DNA of 60,000 nt, taken from the NCBI RefSeq assembly GCF_963678635.1, contig NC_087068.1, forward strand, positions 13,211,872-13,271,871, in the 5' to 3' direction. This DNA is from Symsagittifera roscoffensis. Taxonomy: Eukaryota > Xenacoelomorpha > Acoela > Convolutidae. Below, one piece after another: positions 1-12,700 of this stretch. The notes under the pieces are model-generated. The model was not told where the DNA came from, ran no database searches, and saw only the letters and a list, made by a program, of their open reading frames with translations. How positions within the stretch are numbered: the stretch's first letter is position 1; each line of letters begins with the position of its first letter. The position numbers and the translations under genes are program-made.

Positions 1-700
1 AAATTACTCAGTCAAATTTGACAATAATCAATTTACAATAATACTTTTAATTATTAATCAATTTTCTGTTTAATCATCATTAGATACAATGCTGATAATT
101 TTCACCAAATATTTTTTAATCAATCTTTTTTCCTTTAGCATTCACAGATCATTTTTATTCATTATATCGCAAAGCATGAAAATGTATAATTTTGCGAGAT
201 TAATGCGAGAAGGTTTATAGAGAATCATTGTTCTGATTTTTCGTTTGGGAACAAAAAAGGATTGTTGAATCTACGATTTGCAATTTTCAATTGTTGATAT
301 ATTCTAATTCTATTCCTAAATCTTAGATTCCTAATCAAGTTAAGATAAATTCCTAGTTTACCAACATGTAAACGTGAGAAAGTCAAACTGTTCAGAATTG
401 AGTAAAATGATTTTCTGTTTTAGTTTCACAAAGTTCGTTACAGTCAATAGTTGTACGGTTACAGTTGCCCGCATGGTTACAGTGCCTTGTAGAGATAAGA
501 CACAACATCAATTCTTCGATTACTCAGTCAAATTGTATATCATTTTAATAATCAACTTTATGCTTAATCATCATTTAATACAACTCTTATAATTTATGAA
601 TTTTCTTTTGAATTAAGACAGACGCTTTGCTATGCCAGTAAAGTCACCCAATAAAAACAGCTGGTAATAGGGTAAAAATGACTGATGGTTAGTTGGATAC

Positions 701-3700
701 CTGTGATGCGATTTTCACGTCCAGAGTGGCTGAGGAGTCTCTGAGTCGGATTGTGAGTGTCCACATTTGACCACTCTCATTTCTCAATTCACTCAGCGCA
801 CTCTCCACACCACACTAAGAAACAAATGAAGATAATCAGATGACTTGGAAAAGTGTCAATGACCGCAAGGAAACAGAAAAAAAACTTGATCTTTCGAATT
901 TGAAAAAAAAATAGATGGCGAAAGAGCTCTTTGAATTTCAAGAATAATTTATGATTGACACGCTTTTGATGAAATTAAACCATCGAAACTAGTAGTGTTC
1001 CTCATGATTTTTCGCGCCATTTGCGCTTTTGTAATTTGAGAGCGTAATTTGCTTTCTTTTTAGCAAATGACTTCGTATTGAATTTTACAAGAAACCAAAA
1101 GCCAACCTGCAAAATATCAAATTTAACGTTAACAAAATTCAAAACTTTTTCCAGAAAAAAAAGGAAAAAATGAAATCGACCTATGTAAGTGTCTTAACTG
1201 CGTTCATTGACACCTAAACAGCCCTTCAAAAGTCACTCAAATTTGATTGCAACTAACGTGTCTATATTTAATGTGAACAGGATAAAATATGGATGATTTT
1301 CACAAACTTTGTTAGTAGAGATGGTCTGTTATCTAAAACATAGCCATCAGACAGTTGGAAAAGAGTCATGAACAAAAGATATCAGAAAAAATACCGACTG
1401 GTTTTTTAATTTCAATTTTGGAATTAAGTTTCATAAATACCAACTTTCGAATTTCAAAGAAAAAATAGAGAAGGTCTTAAAGCTCTTGATTTTAGTTCAA
1501 AAATAATTTACTATTGACACTATTTTGATAAAATTAACCCAATTTGAGAAACTCGATTAACAGGTAAATGTTTTATTCCGCTGGAAATCTGGAATTTAAA
1601 ATCTATTTTTGAAACTAGAAGATTTTAAAACTTTTTCCTGAAAACAAACCAACAAAAATCATCAAGACCTATATAAGAGGATCTTTTAGAAACAAAATTT
1701 CTTCAACAGTGTCTGCAGAATGTTTGTTTCTCTTGGCAGTATCAAGTTTCCTGACAATTTTTTGGTCGTTAAATTTAAGTTTTGTACTGGCGGGGTGTTA
1801 CTGTCGACAAGGGGGGTTACTTTCGACTCTGATCAAAACTCACTGAGACAAAGGGAACCCCTTGGACACTGCAGACAAAAATTTTAATATAAGACCGATG
1901 TCTCTGAAGATCAGCGATATCGCATCCTGTTCATATTAAAAAGAGACTCATTATTTCAAAAAATTACCAGAACATTATCTTTTGTTCTCTTGAATACGAA
2001 AACAAAAATCATCCTTCGGTATATCTGTCGCAATATACTGTACAATGCGGTATGTCTTACGATCTTATTTGCAATCATTACTTCTCAATTAGTCTTTTCT
2101 ATCCTACCTTCACTTGTGCAGTGTATGACATCTGGATCTCAGAGGGACCAAACTGACAGGTCTTCAGATCAGCCAACACACATTCTCCTAAATCACTGCA
2201 ACACAAACACTTTTTAGCTCTTTGTAATTCATATTCCAAATGATTGATTGAATTTGAAACTGCACTATATATTGAAACAAAAAAACCCAAACACTATGTT
2301 ATAAATTGCATCATTATCACTGTTTGGACGCTCAATTTTCTGTTCGTTCCATGAGTTTTCGATTTAATATTATTTTAGTTTTTCAATGTCATATCGATCT
2401 AGAGTGATTTCACCCATATGAATTGCCATAGATTTTTTTAATTCATAGCAAGTGGCTAATGTCCCAGGTCCAGTCATCTTGATGATTGCTAATAAATTTC
2501 TTTAATTTATGTGCGCTTTATTTGATGAGTTAAACTATTTTACCAGGGGCGGATTTAGGGGGAGGGGCGTCCGCCCCCCCCCCCCAGGGATTCGACCCCC
2601 TGCCGACCCAAAGGTTCTCCCCTTGGGTACTTTTTAAGAAATCCATTTTTTGCCGACCCCAAAAATTTTTCTAAAGGCGCCTTTGGCGCCAATATGTACT
2701 AACTTTGAGGGGGAGCGCGCACCAAAAAAACGCGATTTTTTGGTCAAAATTTTTCAAAAAGTGCCTAAAAACGGCTTTCTTGACCTGTTTTTTCAAAAAT
2801 TTGCCTGCGGCGCAGAAAATTTGGCCAAACAGGGACTTTTTAGTGCTTTAGAAGAGCTCGGAAAATCTATTTGGTGTAACTAAAAAAAAAGGTCGTCAAA
2901 ATTTTCGAAAAAGTTTTGAAAATCCGCCCCCCCTCTCGAAAAAATCCTAGATCCACCCCTGATTATATCCATTTGCCTCAAATTACTTTAAGACTGATAA
3001 TCAGCAGAAACTTTTTATTCTTTTTACTTTAAACAATGATTTTTATTCTGATGATTATTAGTTATGAGCATAAATTAATCGATTGTTTGACTCTGTTATA
3101 ATCATAATTAAACTAATTTTTAATTGTTTTATAATTTTTAGTTTCAAAAGCGAAAGTGCGGGAAAATGTGTCGATTGTTTTCCAAAAATCTTAGCTTAAT
3201 CTTCAATAACTAGACCAAAATTTTTTCGAAATCTTGGGAAAATCATGAACGTAAAATCAGGGGCGGATCTCTATATAGGATCTTCTCGAGGGGGGGGGGG
3301 GGGGGGGGGGGGATTTTCAAAACTCCGAAATCGATCGACAAAATTTTCTACACCGCAGGCAAGTTTTCAAAAAAACAGGCCAAAAAAGCGTTTTTAGAGA
3401 CTTTTGGGAAAATGTTGACCAAAAAATCGTCGTTTTTCGGCGCGCGCTCCCCCGTCAAATTTAGCATATTAGGGTTCGTCAGCCAAAAATGGACATCTCA
3501 GAATAGTACAAAGGTGGATTCTTTGGGTTGGCACGGGATCGAATCGCTGAGAAAGAAAAGCGCCCGCTCCAACCCCCCCCCCCCCCCCTCCCCCACCCAA
3601 ATCCGCTGGTGCGTAAAATCGTCCATCTTGTTCGCGAATCGTCAAAAATCTTCACTATCTTTGTTTTTTCTTCAAGATTCTTAAAAATTTCTTGAAGAAT

Positions 3701-6700
3701 CTTTGATATCTTCCAAGACTATTTGGGAAAAACTTGCCAAGACAGCCACGCTTTTCTTTAGAATTTAACAAAGACTCTTCAAGCTTTTTCAAAGATAACA
3801 AAGATTGACGGACTTGGAGTGTACTAAAAACTAAGAACCCACCGTCTCAAAACAGAGTTGCTATGACTTTTATTCGCTATCGTTATTGTATTCAACCCGA
3901 AGTCCATACTTGATCTGATCTGCACACCAGAAGCACTCTGGCCTTCTCTTACGGTTTTCGTAAAAGGAGTACTGGTAAACTTTGGTTTAATGCGTTCTTC
4001 TGTCTGCTCAACGATATTTGACGTTCCTTCTGACGTTGTAGTTCTCTCCGCAACTATTTCACGCCCTGGGGTTTTTGGCTCGGGAACCACCTGTTTATAA
4101 TCAGTTGCGAAATTTCGGATGAAAAAAAGTAATTTTTAAGTGGAATTGCTGTGTTAGAAACAATTTCTACATCAGACAGAAAAAGAATCAAAATCGCCAC
4201 AACTTTCATAAGCGCATGAAGAATTAATATTTAAAAAGTATCACTGCTATTTTTAGCTGATTTTTTCAGCCAATTTTTTGCAGCTGACTATATTTAGCTC
4301 AGATGGCAAGGCTACTGGTTCGTGAACAATATCGTCTCGAGTAGGAGCTGCGCTATTTGTCGGCTCTTCGGTCGTTGGGCTAACTTCCGTCGGCCTCGAA
4401 GAAGCTTCTTCGCTTTCTCCAACAGGAATAGCAAAATCCTCATCATTTAAGGATTCCTGGAGAACTTCGTTAGTTTGTTGATCATCTTCCAAAAGGTCAT
4501 CAATTTCATCATCATTTGGAACGCCAGAGTCATCATCATTTTCGATTAAATTGACATGACTAAGGCCAAACTGAATATTATTTCTGGCATTCGCTTCACG
4601 TGTCGGGAGAGTAACTACTTCGTAGTTCCTCTGAGGTACTCGGTTATTTTGGACACCCACATCAGCCCAGCCATGGTTTCCAGATTGGGCCCGAATACTC
4701 GCTGAAGATCCATTGCTTGCTGCTGGATTTGATCTTGGAGCAACTGCGTTGGTCGATTGATTTGATACTATATTTATTCTACGGCTAGTAGTCTGAGCAT
4801 TGTTTGAACTTGTAGAAGTCAAAGATGTTACGGAACTCGTGCTTTGTATATTCGTTGTTGTTGGAGTGTGACTATTTGAACTTGACACTGGAGACACTAG
4901 CCTGGATGGTACGCTCCAGTAACTTATGGGTCCTACTGCAGATCTCTGAAAAAACACCATCATGGTTTGATGAAATGAATTTCCGTGAGATAAAAGAACA
5001 AAATCCGCTCACACAGACACAAACACGAAATAAAACTCGTGGCTTTTTAAATCAACATCTTGCTTCCAAAGATTGGCTACAAAAGCCTGAATAAACGTAT
5101 TAGAACTGTCTTGGGTATCTCTTTTAATCCCGGTGCAAAAGTTGAAGCCCACGGTTAAAAAGTGAAGTACAGTATACAAAAAAAAACATGATTGGTCCTT
5201 AACAAAACTAGTTCATCGGATTGTTCTTTTTTGTTTGTTCAGATGCCTAACGTGTCAGTTAGAATTTGCACACCTGAAGGGTTCTCTATTTTTTTGTCAG
5301 CAAAACCAACCCAAAAGGTCTTTCAAATTGTTTCTTAATGACTTTATCAAACAAAATGCAGTTCGATGACAGATATTTCGGATCATTATTAGAAATTGCT
5401 TAGTGATTTAATTTGAGACTACACCCTGTTCCAGAGACCAAAAAAGGAAACTAAAACACACTTTCTAATAGTTAACCTGTGCTTGCATTTGAAATGGCTG
5501 TACAGCTGGATTAGGTCCCACGGATGAAGACGATTGCTGGGAACTGTTCGCAGTTGAAGTTAAGCTGCTGGACTGCGTATTTCCTACACTGAGATTACCA
5601 AGTAGCTTCCTCAGATGATCTTCTTTGCCTCTATAAACACAGATACATTTGCACCATAGAATTGAAGGCATATTTAAACACAGAGGCCACGCTGAGCTTC
5701 GCACCACTTGCGATACAAAGCTGAATTACTATGATTAAAATCAAACGGAGAAAAAATTTTAAAATAAGAAAATCGTTTTTGTCAATAAAATTTTTAAAAA
5801 TTGCAACAAAAGCCCAAAAAATCCAAAACAAAATTACCTGCACCATTTGAAACTTTACAAGGAGCTTTCGGATTGCAAAAAAACCAGGTCTCGACTGGAA
5901 CCGAACTCCTGGGCTTTATCGTCTCAAGCATGAAGGTTACAGTAACTTGGAAGAAAGCTAAACCTTGAAAAAAGTCGCGCTAGGGGCATATGCAGACAAA
6001 AATGAACCGAAGGAAAATAGTGCTAATAAGCACAAAAACTCTAGCTTACAAAAAAAACACGTCCCAGTCGGATTCGAACCACAACCCTTTATTATCTCAA
6101 GCAGCTGTGCTACCTCTACGCCAGTTGCGCCGTATAGTTGATTGAATTTGAATTTATAGTTAGCAAGCGTTAACTAACCCGAAGGTGCCTGAATACCTTC
6201 ATACCTGAGCAACAAAGCCGAAAATACATTCATGCCAAAAAAATTCTATTTAGGAAAAAAGTCCCCTTTCCACTCGACCCTCAAATTACGCCATAAGAGG
6301 CCACTAAGACGATGCCAAATAAGCCGAAAACTATAAAGCCAAAAAATTTTAAATTAAAAATAAATTTTAACAAATCGAGTTGGTTAAATTACAGCCATCA
6401 GAAAAATCAAATTACGACTAAGTCGAATATTTAAAATATTTTAGTGTTCAAAATAGCTCTGTTGTAACAAAAAAAGGCCCAGTAGATGATTGAATCCAGA
6501 AGAAAGTCCTGTGAACAAAGCTCTTAACATGAAAAAAAGTATAGTACCCGAATGCCCTACTCTTGCTTATCGGAAGTGTAAACATGGAAGCTCTGGACTA
6601 ATAGGCGGAGGCACTCGCTAGACCATTACTTAATAACAATGATAATTGAGGTTTCTGCGATTCGTAGAAGATCTTTGAAAGGCCATCCGGCCTGTTTAAG

Positions 6701-9700
6701 CATAGTCCATTTCTCCTATTTCCCAACATTCCAGAATGAGTTACTTTGTTGAGCAAAGCTCTTTTTTGAGCCTCAAGGTCGTTTTTTTTTGCGTCTAGAG
6801 CTTTCACGTGGTACCACTATTGCAGCCGAAATCGGTCAGTCTGTGGTAGACCTGAAGCTAAAAGTCAAGTGAGAGCTCGTCTTCGCACAACATCAATGCC
6901 ATGGCAGGGGATCGATTACACGATCTGACGATCACAATGTGAACGCATTACCACTATTCTGAGTGACTCTCAGCATAGTGGTTGAAAAACAGAGAGAATT
7001 TAGGGCTTCACCAACATTCCTATTCTCTCATCGACTCAGCTTTATGTAAAATTTTGGTTGTACACATTTTCAGCTTACGAGACATCAAAAATACACCGTC
7101 GTTCTACAATAATGAATGTGGTCTCACAGATGCATAAATCGAACTTTTTTAACTTAATTTTGATGGAACTCACAGGACAGATGCGAACATGTAGAGTGGG
7201 GTTCTGATTGGAATTAGAGAGTCCACTTTTCCTCCGAGCACTCGTATGTTCTCGGGTCTCAGCAACATAACCCCTTTTCTGCACAGGATTTTGTTCAAGA
7301 GGACTACTTTGCACCCTGGCTGTATGTTGAGAGGGTCCAGAGAGGGGTTGGGTAAATACTCCATTCCTTTCACAGTCCGCACGCCGTCTGTGAGCTGCAA
7401 CATCAGACAACGCCTTCCATTTTCCTACAAGAAGATGAAACTTATCAAATTTGAGGAAAAGAATAATTGATGAAATAAAGTGGATCTTATTAACCAACCC
7501 CTTTTCCAAAAAGTTCTGGCTTTAAATATTTTCCACTTTCGATACTTCTGAAAATGCACGATTCTAGCATATCTGATATCTCGCAATGAATCTAGCTGGC
7601 ATTGATTCCACAGAAATATATTATTTTAAATTCATTTTCAGCTCTTTTTGTTGTTCCGATAAAGAGAGTCAGAAAATAATGCATATTCAAGTGCGTTCCA
7701 AAGTTTTAAATGTTAGACTGAAAACGAAAATGCTTGGAAAATGCGAGGAAAATGCTTGTGAATGATGCAGAACTGTAGAAATAGAGTCTAAGTTTTCACA
7801 ACTGCACATTATCGCTTTACTAAATTCAAACAACAGCTACCAATAAAGCGGATAAAACACATGCTAGGAAATAGCCAATGCTAAGTGAAATTTCTAGTTT
7901 GTGGAGCACTAATTTATGCGAGTTGGTGCGAAAAAGTACATTCGCAACATAACACAAGCGTTTCCTGGTATAAACAATCATACCAACCTGTCTCTGATAA
8001 CCAGTGCTACTATGCCTACTTCTATGGCTATGAGATTGCGTATGGCTCTGAGTCTGGGTGGGGTTCATGTCCCCATTGTGCTCCTCGGGGTCATTGGTGC
8101 CGACCTCGCTGTCTCTGCAGTAGGTCCTCGTCAGTTCCTGGTACTGTCTATAGAACGGCTTACTCACATCCGCCAATGCCTGTACCTGAATCACAATATT
8201 CATTAAAAAAACCATATAAACGACTCGCTGAAAGGAATAATTCTTTTAAAAACAAAAACAATCCATATTTTGATTATGTGAAACTCAAGTAGTTCGGAGG
8301 ATGCCAACAGCGTAATGATTTCACAGAAAAAGCGAGAAACGAATGTTTCATCAGAAAAAATATACAGCCTGAAGACTCATACAAAGTTGTGGTAAGTTTG
8401 ATTTGGGCCGCTATAATTTTTTAAACAAAAAATCAGAATAATAAAAAATTCCCCAAACTGCGGACACTTAAAGACACGCAATTCATAAAACCGGAAACAG
8501 ATTCTACATAAGGCTAGTAAAAGCTAACTTTTGTCTTAGCTTTCCGAAAATAACGTTTGTTTTCTCATAATAATAAATTGTTTCCAAACGATATCTTGTT
8601 ACAAGGTTATTTATAAAAATTTATAAATACAAAATAGAATCCTTTGGGAGAACACCTTAAGCCAACATGGCCCGTTTTCAGGTGTCTCATTAAGCGGAGA
8701 ACAAGAAAAGAAGTTAAATTCTTCGACCCAATGCAATGGACCTTCTATCGGTAAACATTTATGAAAAGATTCTGATTGGCTCACGACTGTCGACTTTATG
8801 ACTGTCTTCTTTTTACTACTATGTAACTACTGACCTGGCATAGAAAGGGACCTTTGACAACCGCTTTGCGGCAGTTGGCAACATGCGCCGGAAGCGTCGG
8901 CTCACCCATCTCATGTAGATCAAAGTCCAACAACTGGCCCAGAACTTCCTCTGTCACAACATCCGCAGTCGGCCTCTGGGACAATTCAAATATTATGTAA
9001 TATTATTTGACAATTATTACTACTTACTATTAATATCAGGGAATGTTTTGGAGCATGAACAGTCGGTGGCTTTAAACTTTATACAAAGCTTTAGTTAGTA
9101 CGATTAATCTTTTCACATTGACTCTATGACAGAGGATTTTGGACGAACTTATTCAAAGATTCTGCTAGACAAGTTGCTAGCAATGAAAAAGTCTATAACC
9201 CGATTTGATACCACTTGAAAATTCCAAGCGAAAGTAGCAGCAGTGATGCGGTTTGGAACAACTTTGGGGGGCGTAAGAGAGAAGACCCTGCACCATTTTA
9301 AAAACAACTAGCAATTAACGCACCTTCGGTGCTTCGAAATTTTTCGACAACTAATGAAAAAAACCGCATATATTGGAAACAACATCTGCAAACTTTTAGT
9401 GTACTCTGACTGCACCCAGGTTTGGTAATTTCGAACTTTTAAACTTTTTTAAAATCCCGTTTTAAAAGCGTCATCTCGAAAACTTAATGGGCCTCTGGAG
9501 AAATTTGGAAGCCAGATTTGCAACCACTGAGACTCCCTGAGAGCACCCTACTATAGGGTTAGGAATCCAAAATTTTGTGAATTTTTTTAAACCTAAGATT
9601 CCCGAAAAAAAAAATTGAAAAAAAAACGTCTTATCTCGGAAGGATTTGAGCATTTATATTAAGAGGCAAGATTTAGGACGCCTTGGTGTACGCTGACAAT

Positions 9701-12700
9701 AAGGTTGTATCTTCATCAATAGTAGTTCCAAATTTTTGGAATTTCTTTGTAGATAAGTTCTTTGAGAAATTTTAAAAAAATCGAAAAACGTCACATCTCA
9801 GAAACTAAAAATATTTGAGCAGTCGCGTTTAGCAGTCGCATGTGGCAAGATTCGCAACTCTTTAGAGTACCCTGACAACACCGAACTATAGAGTTTTCAA
9901 AATTTTGAAAGGGAATTTCAAATTTTGAAAAAAAATTAATTTAAACTTTCTGAAAATTTTGAAAAAATCACAAAAAACGTCACATCTCGAAAACTACAAA
10001 GAATTGAGCAGTGATATTTGGAGGCAAGATTCGCAATCCTTGAGAGTACTTTGACAGGACCTAACTACAGGGTTGGGAATTTCAGATTTTTAACGAATAG
10101 AAATAATTCAAGTGTTCTGAAAAATTTTGAAAAAATCGCAAAAAACGTCATATCTCAAAAACTACAAAGAATTGAGCAGTCATATAAGGACGCCAGGTTC
10201 GCAATCTTTGAGAGTACTCAGACAGGACCTAACTACAGGTTGGGAATTTCCGATTTTCAAAAACTAATAATTTAGGTTTTCTGAAAAATTTTGAAAAAAT
10301 CACAAAAAACGTCACATCTCAAAAACTACAAAGAATTGAGCAGTGATATTTGGAGGCAAGATTCGCAATCCTTGAGAGTACTTTGACAGGACCTAACTAC
10401 AGGGTTGGGAATTTCAGATTTTTACCGAATAGAAATAATTCAAGTTTTCTGAAAAATTTTGAAAAAATCGCAAAAAACGTCATATCTCAAAAACTACAAA
10501 GAATTGAGCAGTCATATTTGGAGGCAAGATTGGCAATACTTGAGAGTACTCTGACAGGACCTAACTACAGGGTTGGGAATTTCAGATTTTTAAAGAAAAA
10601 AAAATAATTCAAGTTTTCTGAAAATTTTGAAAAAATCGCAAAAAACGTCATATCTCGAAAACTACAAAGATTTGAACAGTCATATTTGGAGGCAAGATTT
10701 GTAACTCCTTAGAGTACTCCGACAGGACCTAACTACAGGGTTATGAATTTCAAATTTTTAAAACTTAATAATAATTTAAGTTTTCAGAAAAATTTGAAAA
10801 AATCACAAAACGTCATATCTCGAAAACTACACTTGAGCAGTCATATTTGGAGGCAAGCTTCGCAATCTTTGAGAGTACTCCGACAGGACCTATCTACAGG
10901 TTGGGAATTTCAGATTTTTAAAAACTAATAATAATTTAGGTTTTCTGAAAAATTTTGAAAAAATCACAAAAAAAGTCATATCTCGAAAACTACAAAGAAT
11001 TGAGCAGTCATATTTGGAAGCAAGACTGGCAATACTTGAGAGTACTCTGACAGGACCTAACTACAGGGTTGGGAATTTCAGATTTTTAAAGAAAAAAAAC
11101 TAATTCAAGTTTTCTGAAAATTTTGAAAAAATCACAAAGAACGTCATATCTCGAAAACTACAAGGATTTGAACAGTCATATTTGGAGGCAAGATTTGTAA
11201 CTCCTTAGAGTACTCCGACAGCACCCAACTACAGGGTTGGGAACTTCAAGTTTTGTAAATTATTTTGTTATTTGAAATTTCTGAAATCTCGTTAACTAAA
11301 ATGATTCGGGCATTCAAAATTGGAGGCCAAATTCGCAACCCCTAATTCGATATTGGGCTGCTTAACTTAAACTCGGTAAAATAACCACTGAAATCAAATT
11401 GGAAAATCGAAAAAAATTCTTAACCATTGCAATATACAATATAGCTTAAACATGCAAAAATAATACGTTGAAAAAGCTTAAACATGGCGAGATAGTGAAG
11501 CCCGCATTTAAATATATAATAGATTTCTGAAAAATTTTGAAAAATTCGCAAAAAACGCCATATCTCAAAAACTACAAGGAATTGAGCAGTCATATTTGGA
11601 CGCAAGGTTCGCAATCTTTGAGAGTACTCCGACAGGACCTAACTACAGGTTGGGAATTTCAGATTTTTAAAAACTAATAATAATTTAGGTTTTCTGAAAA
11701 ATTTTGAAAAAATCACACAAAAGTCTTATCTCGAAAACTACAAAGAATTGAGCAGTGATATTTGGAGGCAAGATTCGCAATCCTTGAGAGTATTTTGACA
11801 GGACCTAACTACAGGGTTGGGAATTTCAGATTTTTAACGAATAGAAATAATTCAAGTGTTCTGAAAAATTTTGAAAAAATCGCAAAAAACGTCATATCTC
11901 AAAAACTACAAAGAATTGAGCAGTCATATAAGGACGCAAGGTTCGCAATCTTTGAGAGTACTCAGACAGGACCTAACTACAGGTTGGGAATTTCCGATTT
12001 TCAAAAACTAATAATAATTTAGGTTTTCTGAAAAATTTTGAAAAAATCACAAAAAACGTCACATCTCAAAAACTACAAAGAATTGAGCAGTGATATTTGG
12101 AGGCAAGATTCGCAATCCTTGAGAGTACTTTGACAGGACCTAACTACAGGGTTGGGAATTTCAGATTTTTAACGAATAGAAATAATTCAAGTTTTCTGAA
12201 AAATTTTGAAAAAATCGCAAAAAACGTCATATCTCAAAAACTACAAAGAATTGAGCAGTCATATTTGGAGGCAAGATTGGCAATACTTGAGAGTACTCTG
12301 ACAGGACCTAACTACAGGGTTGGGAATTTCAGATTTTTAAAGAAAAAAAAATAATTCAAGTTTTCTGAAAATTTTGAAAAAATCGCAAAAAACGTCATAT
12401 CTCGAAAACTACAAAGATTTGAACAGTCATATTTGGAGGCAAGATTTGTAACTCCTTAGAGTACTCCGACAGGACCTAACTACAGGGTTATGAATTTCAA
12501 ATTTTTAAAACTTAATCATAATTTAAGTTTTCAGAAAAATTTTGAAAAAATCACAAAACGTCATATCTCGAAAACTACACTTGAGCAGTCATATTTGGAG
12601 GCAAGCTTCGCAATCTTTGAGAGTACTCCGACAGGACCTATCTACAGGTTGGGAATTTCAGATTTTTAAAAACTAATAATAATTTAGGTTTTCTGAAAAA

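Noticed and set aside
2650-3684. Open frames of 77 and 90 codons
   Set aside because: Both lie inside the two hAT-like MITEs, which are copies of each other in opposite orientation. The frames are not the same protein.
6598-6819. Minus-strand frame with ALDAKKNDLEAQKRALLNKV in RMI1 intron 4, considered as an extra RMI1 exon
   Set aside because: Joining exon 4 (7174) directly to exon 5 (5630) keeps frame and gives GKEDHLRKLLGNL, which fits the RMI1 family at this place. The extra frame has no family match and a weak acceptor.
7885-8292. Plus-strand 135-residue frame rich in Tyr, Ser and Cys
   Set aside because: It is the antisense shadow of RMI1 exon 3, whose low-complexity His/Ser/Gln codons keep the opposite strand open.
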